Of a stretch of 28,605 nt of DNA, positions 9,001 through 15,727 are shown one piece after another. A model generated the notes under the pieces. The model saw only the letters and a list, made by a program, of their open reading frames with translations, was not told the origin of the DNA and did no database searches. The position numbers were made by a program, and so were the translations under genes. Source of the stretch: a bacterium (lineage in GTDB: Bacteria > Patescibacteriota > Patescibacteriia > Magasanikbacterales > GWA2-37-8); contig JAJYIJ010000004.1 in NCBI GenBank assembly GCA_021790135.1, forward strand, positions 1 through 28,605, written 5' to 3'. Position 1 is the first letter of the stretch; the number at the start of each line of letters is the position of its first letter.

Positions 9001-11735
9001 TCTATGGCAGTACCGGCTTCTGTGTAAATGCTTCCACGACACTACAGCATGATGGGTCATCCGTTGTGGATTTTTTGAATCATATGGAAACTGAAGGCGG
9101 GTCTTCCGGCATGAATGTCGCTGAGTATTGGACTTGTAATAAAGATAGCAGCTGGTATGATTCAATCGCACCGAGTAACAACTACAGCCATTCTGGAGGC
9201 AGTTGGCAAGCGGATACAGTCCGACAGCAAGCATCGCACCTTTGTCCGGCCGGCTACAGCCCTGATAAGGTGATAACCGATCCGAGTATCGTTGATGCGA
9301 AGGGGGAAGCATATTGTGGCAATAATGGGACAACTCCCACAAGTCTTGATGGCGGCAGTTGTAATAATGGCTTAACGGGGGCTTGTTCTTCCGGAAACCA
9401 CGAATGGTGCGGTGATTTTTATTTGGAATTTAATTACACCTGCAAGAAAGACAGTGGCAGCGGCAGTTGGGTAACGCCGGATGATCCTAATTACAATCAA
9501 TATGGCCAGCAGGCCAGTTTCTGCAGCCAGGTGGGGCAAACCGGCGTGGGCGGCGACCAAAGCAAATTTTGGACGCAATTGTTGGCTGTTCAGCCAGGGA
9601 AAAGCGACAACGCTTCCAATACACCATCAGACTGGAGCAGCCAAATAAATAATTCGTATCTTCCAAGGATGGGCAGCTACTGCCAACCATTCGGTGCCAG
9701 TTCGATAACCCAAGATATTCTGGCTAAACCCCTTTTGGTTACGACAACACCACAGTGTAATGTTAATAGTCTTAGTGGCTCGGTCAACGAAACAGTTTCT
9801 TTGCCAGCGTTGGGAGATGTGAATTTTTCTAATTATCCTTATCCGGCTGGTCCGCTCCTCAACAATAATCCGGCGACTCAACCGGCCCTTGCCTCTATTT
9901 TTGGCAAAGAATACAATCTGTGGCTACTCCAGAATTTTGAGAATGGAGTCAAGCCGGGTTGTTCTTCTCAGTTATTGGGAAGTAGCGGTGATTGGTTAGG
10001 AGCGTGTTCCACTGGTTCCGCCAACGCCAATGATGTTTGCCGCCAAAACGACTTCGGGACTGGCCCTGTCGGCAACACGAGTGTGGTGACCGGCCGCTGT
10101 CTCAGTTCGACAAGTTTCCAGGGCAACAAGGCCTTGTATTTAACCGGCTGGAATGGGAAGTTCTGCCGCACGGATGGAGTTTCATTACCTGATAGAGTTA
10201 CAACACAGCTGTTAAGTAAAACAGGTCATGTCAATGTCAAAGTTGATGCAGACAAAGAAGGCGCGCCCTGTAATTCTGATTTTGATTGTGTTGATTATGG
10301 TGGAGAACAATATATGAATCTTATGTCGCAATATATAAATGGTAATTCTACTGATTTAATTTATTATCACGGCACCAGCGCGGGCACCGGCGCGGCTGCC
10401 ATTCAGTATGGAGTACACTACAAGGATCCTTTGCCTGGGGATTATTCATATACTGATGTCGAAGATGTTAATGGCGATGGAACATCAAATTCTGGATTAA
10501 CCGGGGATAATAATTTATGCAACTCAGGCACTTCGGCACAATCATTTTGCGCTAATGGCGCTATCCAATATCCAAGCAGTGATGGGGGCGGGTTGAAAAA
10601 ATCTTATGTAAATTATAGTTCGATTCAGGATACAATATACTCCGTCTTCTCTGCTCCAAATCCGTCATTAATCGACACGATCGAGACCCCTGGCGCCATT
10701 ACAGAAACAAATGGTCATCTGTTGCCGTACACGGCGTGTTCTAGTGACCAAGACTGTGCCGACACGAACGACCCCTACGCACTCTGTGTGGCGCCTTTGC
10801 CTGGTAACCCGTATTATGAAGATCTAGCCAGCACCCCCAGTCTTTCCAACACTTTGTCGCTATGGGATAACACCTATTTAAAGGGCGTGAATCATGCACC
10901 GCAGGTCCTCGCCGTGAATGATTGTATTACAGTTGGCGGTGTCCAAAAATGCCATGAAGATCCACAATACCCATTAACCATTGAAGCCAATGGCCAAACG
11001 TATACCAATGGCACAGTTGAAATCACGAACAGCAATCCGCAAGTCGGCCTTGAATTTTATGGTTATGCCGATAATGATCACATGCCGATTAAACGGATGA
11101 AAATTGATTGGGGCGACGGCACGCCTCCGCTCGGTGGCGGAGAGGGATACTACAAGAATGAACGCGGTTACGCCAGCTCTACCTGTAATATTAGTAGCGG
11201 CGGAACCGGCAAATGTGTCATTCCAGGCAGCTCGTTGTTCCCCTCGGAGACCAGCGCTGAAGTAAATGAAAATTCATTGGGGACGCCACTTGGGCCAATC
11301 ACGGTTGATAATTCGTCGTGTACCACTGATGCTGATTGTGCCTACCAGCCTCTGTGCGGTTCGACCAATCAGTGGTGGGGGCTTGATGCCGGTTCGGGCA
11401 GCGCGCAAAGCGGCGCGTGTACGACAGGTGTCTTTGGTGCTAATGGACATATTTACAATTGTACAAAAGCCGAAGCGAGTGACAACGCTAAAGCCGGCAA
11501 GTGTGATACACAAACCTTTGGCAGTGGTGGCTGCTGCATCTTCACACCGCGCGTACAGATCGTCGATAACTGGGACTGGTGTAACAGTAGTGATGGAAAA
11601 GGCGCCTACGGCCTGAATCCGCCGGCCACTGACGTTGCCGACGGTTCCGTGAGTACAGCCTGCGACGACAGTTCGAACACCTCTACCGCGTGGAGCTACT
11701 TTGCCGGTACCATCGAAGTGGCGCCGAATGAGTAA
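3087..11735 (+). CDS. giant secreted cysteine-rich protein (2882 aa) of the secretion locus
   Basis: One uninterrupted frame of 8.6 kb. I chose ATG 3087 because it begins a textbook signal peptide: MFKKIGKL, a hydrophobic core to about residue 30, then APASA|Q with cleavage near residue 34. In-frame codons from 3021 lie inside the previous gene. The order seen is an amphipathic helical N-terminal region (about 35-340), then a long Cys-rich region with repeated C-x(5)-GC-x-x-[FY] units (about 600-1600), a jelly-roll-like segment between units (about 1035-1173), further Cys pairs and four C-x-x-D-x-DC motifs, and a PKD-like segment with WGDGT near residue 2673. No C-terminal membrane anchor or sortase motif is evident. 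The many Cys imply disulfide-stabilised folding outside the membrane. Its position between a Ca-loop membrane protein and VirB6/PrgI/VirB4 genes suggests an exported or surface component of that machine, perhaps for contact with other cells. No function is established, and the family name is unknown to me. Confidence 0.85.
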   Translation: MFKKIGKLSFLFAAAIFTSVALFGSLLLAAPASAQIPVSVTANAPQAAKDVMSTIFQGVKTALTNAIFRTISYAMQKFAYDSAVWLASGGEGQNPFANTRGFAGYLQDTADQAAGQGLEALGQPFGLNLCQIPNIQADLNMKIGLRNTFSSGPQVSPANCTFSQFLKNWGDPNAWRSKYGSAQALTRQFNVTLSKDDSDLGVQLSATEKINNQIHNQAAGASLQRQEGQGVNPKTTPISGQIQTPSQLLLDQYKSVTPQAQAKNNQQQMNAAIGTGDIKVLPTVLSIFLNTLASSMITNYEQKGMLPLAGFFHCGSLWNGQPCPVTQTGTSGATSNPNAEGAQPGGLAAAEAFFESMQPVNITVPATYDILSQLGNCPASPGIYNCRANDQFISAVKQSETGNPLTIDAALANGNINPQALLIPPDSPLDKDPNCYQNNFCFDNIKVLVQARILPLGFEIAAQESNPDHPWTVGQVEKGFYNCPSNLNTDPNAVPSPSFPFCHLIDPNWVLKAPAANCAAEGPGESLLTAGGSQRLSDCVDLQSCVVQNADGSCALNANGDPEYGYCTREKNIWNFGQAQECRSAEYATCKTFQNSATGASASYLYRTIDTGFCSANTVGCSAYSLSQDANGNWQAPEATYNAASGTFSNTNIFFNNQLDTATCSANSAGCSAFVVDSSSSPLIYLRKAPDYLQCYDTNTATAKIDWPQTEADLSRLTTNPACQEYSQACVPDEVGCDWYTPVSGGGPRVPGKFTPHQINADGTLTWNDECDASCVGYAAYEELPSNYSSGTLVAYIIPSSGEMCSSADVGCSGFTNLATSTNGVETTEYYSNLRQCVTPAENPGKTFITYEGSAAGGYQLQTFTLVADASGAPAYYYRTPEESNTLDSECTADTYASSSLANPDCRQFNDSAGHIYYRLLSRTIPVDAECTPYRLDSTELYNEPSITSPSVCESSQYKGHWDIAANGGQGACQLCFEGGEYRNGSCYYNGLPSGVQNSAGMSATCSASVDSCREFRGNAGTNIQDVFTDDPSGIDTFEPVGSNNPLQDWSTAGVTLSTESTHSGEHSLEFAASSANGVVSRTMTLLYNNQYDLTFWAKGSPATVNVALSGGGLNVPLGSISVGNSWQAYHLGPSDFNLASAAVGATTSAQLSFSVSSAGQLFLDNVRLERVNSDIYLVKNSVFPFNTDPTVRAKYSVCDSHPDDNLPGEALGCSAYQNSTGQTVDLTNFSNICRENAIGCTALFDTKNTLTLDNAGNYSPQPQDAKPEAYNVWLYGSGGSTMKVTLGSDSFSCTVPVGQTGCYTNIMGHSAAEINQLNQANQPSVVAMDTSTVYVGADTPSSSPIYLVASQEATCSQLDLGCTYAGVPVTTPTGTSYVTTTIRNDPAQYSNDLCQSEAVGCSQFTTNGTDNYYFKDPQTNGGKLCKYVPSVTLPGGTTPVSGWFWDGVGECSNNGTNVQNCKTDSDCSNIPNSTCSNIGDIPCYPNYVEPSYVQKGLSYVQQGGTSNYGLWSFGNQAEYQGFVGECPTDQNMCTEFVDHSDNNQAYFYIKDDKINPGDCNGQVSQTAGCALFDEVDNPNKYYNTAALYSQSAANQSQLVPAPETNDQGNDANIIIKVTPDRTCGEWLQCATYQTEFNPYTGKNVKVCADLVRYKNTGTGPTPLTLPPGQSPLGASTYESRSVSWANMDYDGYSLLDQVPTEQLSVINLSSSTNPGEWRLVRQVACSNNNCLTSDPNSYSCQNNGETCGPGSAAICLNNKCVESDTNSVSADDMTAASCRIYPEADSPFPPTPSTLTDTDFANVHYCSVTTSAYYSIANQCDCEYQKQNFANLTTKYYPVDSKIPAVICVGGMENNSIYSSNSDCAISTCETDGGTCAAQQQPPQTFVGEPGYCLQYDDSRIINGDSTQHPCLTWLPINNIPGATDIYNQYTQAGFTPEDWGYSNSGPYYCEDTSNYSYTNSITLAFKGRIFYGSTGFCVNASTTLQHDGSSVVDFLNHMETEGGSSGMNVAEYWTCNKDSSWYDSIAPSNNYSHSGGSWQADTVRQQASHLCPAGYSPDKVITDPSIVDAKGEAYCGNNGTTPTSLDGGSCNNGLTGACSSGNHEWCGDFYLEFNYTCKKDSGSGSWVTPDDPNYNQYGQQASFCSQVGQTGVGGDQSKFWTQLLAVQPGKSDNASNTPSDWSSQINNSYLPRMGSYCQPFGASSITQDILAKPLLVTTTPQCNVNSLSGSVNETVSLPALGDVNFSNYPYPAGPLLNNNPATQPALASIFGKEYNLWLLQNFENGVKPGCSSQLLGSSGDWLGACSTGSANANDVCRQNDFGTGPVGNTSVVTGRCLSSTSFQGNKALYLTGWNGKFCRTDGVSLPDRVTTQLLSKTGHVNVKVDADKEGAPCNSDFDCVDYGGEQYMNLMSQYINGNSTDLIYYHGTSAGTGAAAIQYGVHYKDPLPGDYSYTDVEDVNGDGTSNSGLTGDNNLCNSGTSAQSFCANGAIQYPSSDGGGLKKSYVNYSSIQDTIYSVFSAPNPSLIDTIETPGAITETNGHLLPYTACSSDQDCADTNDPYALCVAPLPGNPYYEDLASTPSLSNTLSLWDNTYLKGVNHAPQVLAVNDCITVGGVQKCHEDPQYPLTIEANGQTYTNGTVEITNSNPQVGLEFYGYADNDHMPIKRMKIDWGDGTPPLGGGEGYYKNERGYASSTCNISSGGTGKCVIPGSSLFPSETSAEVNENSLGTPLGPITVDNSSCTTDADCAYQPLCGSTNQWWGLDAGSGSAQSGACTTGVFGANGHIYNCTKAEASDNAKAGKCDTQTFGSGGCCIFTPRVQIVDNWDWCNSSDGKGAYGLNPPATDVADGSVSTACDDSSNTSTAWSYFAGTIEVAPNE
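4860..7830 (+). repeat. degenerate protein-level Cys/Tyr repeat units in the giant protein
   Basis: About ten divergent units share the pattern: Tyr-rich strand ([YF]-Y-x-[RK]), 8-20 residues, C-x(5)-GC-[ST]-x-[FY]. Examples are FCSANTVGCSAYSL (from about 4922), TCSANSAGCSAFV (about 5070), ACVPDEVGCDWY (about 5271), MCSSADVGCSGF (about 5496), ICRENAIGCTALF (about 6784), TCSQLDLGCTYAG (about 7149), LCQSEAVGCSQF (about 7266) and ECPTDQNMCTEF (about 7665). Preceding Tyr strands include SYLYRTID, PLIYLRKA, AYYYRTPE, IYYRLLSR and AYFYIKDD. The repetition is in the protein and hardly visible in the DNA, so the units are old. Confidence 0.7.
6190..6605 (+). other. jelly-roll (carbohydrate-binding-module-like) segment within the giant protein
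   Basis: Residues about 1035-1173 lack the Cys pattern around them and read like a CBM4/9-type or galactose-binding-like beta sandwich: DWSTAGVTLSTESTHSGEHS, then an aromatic YDLTFWAKGS strand, a GNSWQAYHLG strand and a closing QLFLDNVRLERV. The order W-x-x-x-G / S-G-x-x-S-L / [YF]-x-[LF]-[ST]-F-W-x-K / LD-[DN]-V-x-L is typical of such domains in secreted enzymes and adhesins. Ligand binding is inferred, not shown. Confidence 0.5.
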
Positions 11736-11742
11736 ACCGTAA

Positions 11743-11793
11743 GGCGTTAGTTGTCATCCTGATCCGTCGAAGAGGCGTTAGTTGTCATCCTGA
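11743..11793 (+). repeat. 20-bp tandem duplication at the left edge of the GIY-YIG element
   Basis: GGCGTTAGTTGTCATCCTGA occurs at 11743-11762 and again at 11774-11793, a period of 31. Only the second copy continues into the full element arm (GCGGAGCGAAGGATCT). The first copy is followed by a diverged remnant. This looks like a partial duplication of the element terminus, or a scar of two insertions at one place just after the giant gene stop. Confidence 0.75.
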
Positions 11794-12168
11794 GCGGAGC
11801 GAAGGATCTTCCTAATGAATTCAAAAGTAGGGGAGGGGTATGAAAACTTACTACGTCTATATAATGAGCAGTAGCAGTGATGTCTTGTATATCGGCGTAA
11901 CGAATGATCTTCCGCGTCGAGTTTCCGAACATAAATTGAAACTTATTGACGGATTTACAAAAAAATATAATTGCAACAGACTAGTGTATTATGAAGATTA
12001 TTCAGATATTAAGCAGGCTATTGCTCGAGAAAAATATTTAAAAGGGAAGAGGAGAAGCTGTAAGGATGAATTAGTAGAAAGTAAAAATCCGTTTTGGAAA
12101 GATTTGAGCGAAGAGTGGACGTAAAAAGGAAGATCCTTCGTCCGCCAGCTGGCGGACTCAGAATGACA
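11782..12168. mobile_element. GIY-YIG cassette bounded by inverted repeats (copy 1)
   Basis: The left arm at 11782-11813 and the right arm at 12127-12168 are inverted copies of TGTCAT[CT]CTGAG...CGAAGGATCTTCCT. The right arm is interrupted after CTGAG by a 16-bp perfect palindrome, TCCGCCAGCTGGCGGA (12141-12156). The arms tightly enclose one gene, the GIY-YIG nuclease at 11840-12124, with only 26 bases left of it and 2 bases right of it. The arm sequence belongs to a TGTCATTCTGAGCGAAGCGAAGAATCT-like repeat that I recall from many unrelated genomes. A second, nuclease-less copy is at 20791-20915. The element lies in the gap between the giant gene and the VirB6 operon promoter. Confidence 0.75.
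11840..12124 (+). CDS. GIY-YIG family endonuclease (small UPF0213-like)
   Basis: A 94-residue protein with the GIY-YIG fold signature: YYVYIMSSSSDVLYIGVTND (residues 4-23, the Y-V-Y ... Y-I-G strands) followed by LPRRVSEH (catalytic Arg and His region), LVYYED (strand), QAIAREKYLKG (acidic helix) and NPFWKDLSEEW (typical ending). Single-domain members of this family cut DNA, but their cellular role is generally unclear. The gene fills the inverted-repeat cassette almost exactly, so it is probably the protein that moves or maintains the element (inference). It has a strong Shine-Dalgarno-like GGGGAGGGG just before the ATG, unlike nearly all other genes here, which supports a foreign origin. 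Confidence 0.88.
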   Translation: MKTYYVYIMSSSSDVLYIGVTNDLPRRVSEHKLKLIDGFTKKYNCNRLVYYEDYSDIKQAIAREKYLKGKRRSCKDELVESKNPFWKDLSEEWT

Positions 12169-12213
12169 GTCGATTACACGACAACTACTGACTTGCTTTT
12201 ATCCCCACTTTTG

Positions 12214-12242
12214 TTGTTGGTGGCATTTATTTGTGCTATACT
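12214..12242 (+). promoter_or_regulatory. sigma70-like promoter for the VirB6-PrgI operon
   Basis: TTGTTG (12214-12219), a 17-base spacer, then TATACT (12237-12242) preceded by TGC, which gives an extended -10. The start point would be near 12249, so the leader to ATG 12301 is about 50 nt (about 20 nt to the GTG at 12271). The -10 and its TGN extension match those of the promoter before 2381, so the two transcription units may share control. Confidence 0.7.
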
Positions 12243-12300
12243 ATCAATAGTTCACCCTTAAAATGAATGTGTGTTCCTGCTTGAGAAATTGACTTCAAAA

Positions 12301-15300
12301 ATGTCCCGATTCTGGCAGGGGAAATCACGCCGACAAAAAATTATTTTTAGCGCGGCGCTTTTGTTGTCCGTGGCTGGATTTATTTTTCTCCTGCATGCGC
12401 AGCCATCATTAGCGGCCGGTTCAGCAGGCAACGCTCCAACTGATGCCCCTCTCTCCTATTCAGGAGTAAAAAATATAGTTTCTTGGTTCCTACTCCAGAT
12501 CTCTAGTCTTTTTCTCTCCATAACACTTTTCCTTCTTACCTTCGTCATTGAGATCGCCGGTTATAATGGTTTTTTGAGCTCCACGGCTGTTCAGACCGGC
12601 TGGGTGATGGTCAGAGACATCACCAACATGGGGTTTGTCGTAATACTCTTGGTTATTGCCTTTGGCACCATTCTTGGCCTTGAGCAATACGAATGGAAAA
12701 AAATGTTGGTGAAGTTTGTTGTTGCTGCTATTTTGGTAAATTTCAGCCGCCTTATTTGTGGCGTGCTTATTGATATTGGCCAGGTCGTGATGATCACCTT
12801 CGTTAATGGCGTCTCCGCCACAGCAGGTGGTAACCTGCTCCAGGCATTTAATCTTGATCACATCAGGAGTTTTGCTGCCCAAAATGGAACCACAATCGAT
12901 GCCGGAGGAATATTTTTGGCCACCGTTGCTGCCGTGATTTTTTCCGCCATCGTCATGTTCATGATGGGGGTGTTCATGTTCATGCTGCTCGCCCGTATGA
13001 TTGTGCTCTGGGTTCTGATTGTGTTGTCGCCGCTGGCATTTGTGTTGAGCGTCATTCCGCAGACAGAAAAGTATGCCAGCCAATGGTGGAGTGAATTCGG
13101 TTCCAACGTCATCACTGGTCCAATTTTGCTTTTCTTTATTTGGTTATCGTTTGTCACCGTTGGCAGCGGTACCATTAACAATGAAATTAATAATAATTCA
13201 GTCGCGCCCATGAATGCGGACGCGACGGCGTCTCAGGAGCAGCAGCTGGCTCCGGCTTCGTCTGGCGTTACGGATGCCATGGGTTGGAACAGTATGGCCA
13301 ACTTTGCCATTGGCATTGGTATGCTGATGGTGGGAGCGCGGGTTGCTTCCGAACTCGGCGGCGTTGGCGGTGCCTGGGCCGGCAAGGCGGTTGACTTTGG
13401 CAAGAAAGTCGGCACCATTGCGAGCGGCGTGGCGCTCGGAAGATGGGTTTCACGAGGTGTCGGCAGAGGGGCAGCCAAAGCAGTAAAAGGAGCTGCATAT
13501 AATGCTCCTCTTGTCGGTGGAAAGAAATGGGTGCAGCGGGCGGGAATAATTGGGCAGGCAATGAAGGGCTGGTATCATGGAAAGGGTGTCGAGGTAACGG
13601 CCGAAGGCCGGAAGACTGCGGAGGAACTGAAGAGACTTGAAGAAGAAAAACACGAAGGCACAGCTGAAGGGCAGGCCGAACTTACCCAGAAAATTGAAGC
13701 TGAAGAGAAAGCCAAGGCTGCTTTGGATGCAGAAGCAAAAAAAGAGGGCCTTAGTGAGGAACAGAAGACACAATTACAAGAGCAAGCACAGAAAAAACAG
13801 GAAACGATTGACCAGCTGAGTGAAAAAAGAAAAGCCGGAATGCTACAGACAGAACAGGAAAAAAAGCAGCGGGATGAAGAAATTGCCGAAAAGCAAAAGG
13901 CTTTAAAGGGTCAAATGGGCGGGGGGGTAATAGGTTTTTTTGCTCGTTCTGGCATGGAGCTCGAGAAACAGCTGAAAAAAACTCAGGCGCAAGCTGAAAA
14001 CAGAGAAAAATTATTGTCGAAGCGAGTAGGGTCGGAAGCTGGCGGTGCTATTTTTAGCATCCCGCGTTTTTTGCCAAAAATTGGCGGAATAAATTTGTTG
14101 TCAATGGGTATGAACACGGGAGGGCTGTTTGGTACCGGTCTTTTTGGCGACAACTTGTCCTATGATGAAAAAGGACAAAAAATATCCGCGCTTGACCGTA
14201 TTGAAGCCGGTGAATTACAAGGGGAAGAGGCCCGTGCGAAAGCGAAAGATGAAGAATATCATAATATTGGTCGTATGAAAGTTTTGGGAATGCCTCGTCT
14301 TAAATTTGATATTCACACTGGTAAATATAGTTATCAATTCGGCCTTGGCTCGATGGCTGATCAAACTGAGGGACACAAACTACGCGCGGAGACATATGAA
14401 GCGCAGATTCATCATCTTCATGAGCATTCTCGTGAGCATCTCTTTGACCAGGCAACGAGAAGAATTGAACAAATTACCGCCAGCGAAGACATGGTTGGCT
14501 TGAAGAAAAAAGCTGATGATATTGATAAAGATCTTATGGGTTTGAGGAAGGTTTTGACTGACGTCAAAAATTTGGAAGCGGCACAAAAACGTTTGGAACA
14601 GCGTAGTGAGTTATTGCGGAAACGGTCAGTGGAGGAAGGCAAATCTGTCGATGAACTCGACCGGGAGACCGAGGGAGACAATCTGGCGAAGCTCCAAAGT
14701 ATAATTGCAGGTAATCGAACAACTCTCGAAGAAGGAAAGAAGGATAAAAAATTTGGGCAGTACTATACAGATTTTTCGGATAAAGACAGTAAAGGTATCC
14801 GAGGAACAGTTGCAGAGAGGGAAAAAGACTACAGCGACGCCCAACGCAATGTGGCCGATAAAATACGAGAAAAACTGGAAAGCGAAATAGAGGTCAAGGA
14901 TGCCGAAACAGGCAAGATGAAAAGAGAAAAGATTATTAAAAGTATTCCCGCCTGGGAATATGCCCGTCATACGGCTGAAAAAGATCATCATGATTTGTTC
15001 TTCAAGGGCAAACAACGGAAAATGATAGATGACGCCGCGCAAATGCATATTTGGAATGCTCGCGGCATCAAAATTCCGAATAATGCCCAAATGGAAATTA
15101 TTGAACAAGTCGGAAAGGATTTTCGAGCCATGAATTATGAAGCAGCCGTGGCGGCGATCGAAGGCCATATGGAAAAGATGCAGAAATGGCAAGAGGATCA
15201 TGCCGGCGAAGAAGTGCCATTTGAAGATTTTGCAATCAGTTCCGCGCTGCTGCAAAAATTAGAAGAAGGAAAATGGATAGATGACGCAATCATCCCATTC

Positions 15301-15717
15301 CGGAAAGTTTCCGAGAAATTTGCACGAGTTTTCGGAGATCGTGGCCAACGATTCGTCGGTGATCTGGAAGAAAGACGCAGTAAGAGCAGTGGCGGTTCAG
15401 AAGGTGGCGGAGGCGGAGTGGGAATAAATACAGAAGCTCAGGCACGACGTTTCGGTCAGACGGTTGGGCAGTTTCTTGGTGGTCAGCAAGGTGGGTTGAA
15501 GGAACTTTTCAGCTCAATTGTTCGTGGGGATGCGGAGAGCATACGGAGTTTACAAGGAGCTCTCGTGAATAATGTTAATCAAATTGGCGAGATTGACGCG
15601 GCTTTGAAAAGAGAATTTGGTTTGAGTGGAACCACGCAGCAAATGATAACCCAACTTATCGGAAAAATTCAAAGCATGACTGATACAGAAAAAAAGTTAA
15701 TTAGAGATCAATTATAA
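12301..15717 (+). CDS. VirB6/TrbL-like polytopic membrane protein with long coiled-coil tail
   Basis: The protein has 1138 residues from ATG 12301; GTG 12271 would add ten. I prefer the ATG because it yields a compact signal-like start (SRRQKIIFSAALLL ... LAAG). Neither start has a Shine-Dalgarno. Hydrophobic segments lie at about 54-87, 110-127, 133-167, 201-253 (two helices), 271-288 and 334-353. The stretches WVMVRDITNMGFVVILLVIA and LARMIVLWVLIVLSPLAFVL, followed by WWSEFGSNVITGPI, are typical of TrbL/VirB6 inner-membrane channel proteins of type IV secretion. From about 435 the protein is soluble and highly charged: a coiled coil to about 536, further helical parts, a Gly-rich linker near 1032-1042 and a helical end. 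Family VirB6 proteins are usually 300-400 residues, so two thirds of this one is extra. It heads the operon with PrgI. The VirB6-like core is fairly sure; the tail function is unknown. Confidence 0.82.
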   Translation: MSRFWQGKSRRQKIIFSAALLLSVAGFIFLLHAQPSLAAGSAGNAPTDAPLSYSGVKNIVSWFLLQISSLFLSITLFLLTFVIEIAGYNGFLSSTAVQTGWVMVRDITNMGFVVILLVIAFGTILGLEQYEWKKMLVKFVVAAILVNFSRLICGVLIDIGQVVMITFVNGVSATAGGNLLQAFNLDHIRSFAAQNGTTIDAGGIFLATVAAVIFSAIVMFMMGVFMFMLLARMIVLWVLIVLSPLAFVLSVIPQTEKYASQWWSEFGSNVITGPILLFFIWLSFVTVGSGTINNEINNNSVAPMNADATASQEQQLAPASSGVTDAMGWNSMANFAIGIGMLMVGARVASELGGVGGAWAGKAVDFGKKVGTIASGVALGRWVSRGVGRGAAKAVKGAAYNAPLVGGKKWVQRAGIIGQAMKGWYHGKGVEVTAEGRKTAEELKRLEEEKHEGTAEGQAELTQKIEAEEKAKAALDAEAKKEGLSEEQKTQLQEQAQKKQETIDQLSEKRKAGMLQTEQEKKQRDEEIAEKQKALKGQMGGGVIGFFARSGMELEKQLKKTQAQAENREKLLSKRVGSEAGGAIFSIPRFLPKIGGINLLSMGMNTGGLFGTGLFGDNLSYDEKGQKISALDRIEAGELQGEEARAKAKDEEYHNIGRMKVLGMPRLKFDIHTGKYSYQFGLGSMADQTEGHKLRAETYEAQIHHLHEHSREHLFDQATRRIEQITASEDMVGLKKKADDIDKDLMGLRKVLTDVKNLEAAQKRLEQRSELLRKRSVEEGKSVDELDRETEGDNLAKLQSIIAGNRTTLEEGKKDKKFGQYYTDFSDKDSKGIRGTVAEREKDYSDAQRNVADKIREKLESEIEVKDAETGKMKREKIIKSIPAWEYARHTAEKDHHDLFFKGKQRKMIDDAAQMHIWNARGIKIPNNAQMEIIEQVGKDFRAMNYEAAVAAIEGHMEKMQKWQEDHAGEEVPFEDFAISSALLQKLEEGKWIDDAIIPFRKVSEKFARVFGDRGQRFVGDLEERRSKSSGGSEGGGGGVGINTEAQARRFGQTVGQFLGGQQGGLKELFSSIVRGDAESIRSLQGALVNNVNQIGEIDAALKREFGLSGTTQQMITQLIGKIQSMTDTEKKLIRDQL

Positions 15718-15727
15718 TTAAAATTAT

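Noticed and set aside
12490..13083. 197-codon minus-strand frame rich in His/Asn opposite the VirB6-like gene
   Set aside because: The composition is a mirror of hydrophobic codons on the other strand. There is no promoter or start context, and the opposite gene is well supported.
14626..15255. 209-codon minus-strand frame opposite the VirB6-like tail
   Set aside because: A shadow of charged coiled-coil codons, with no recognisable features.
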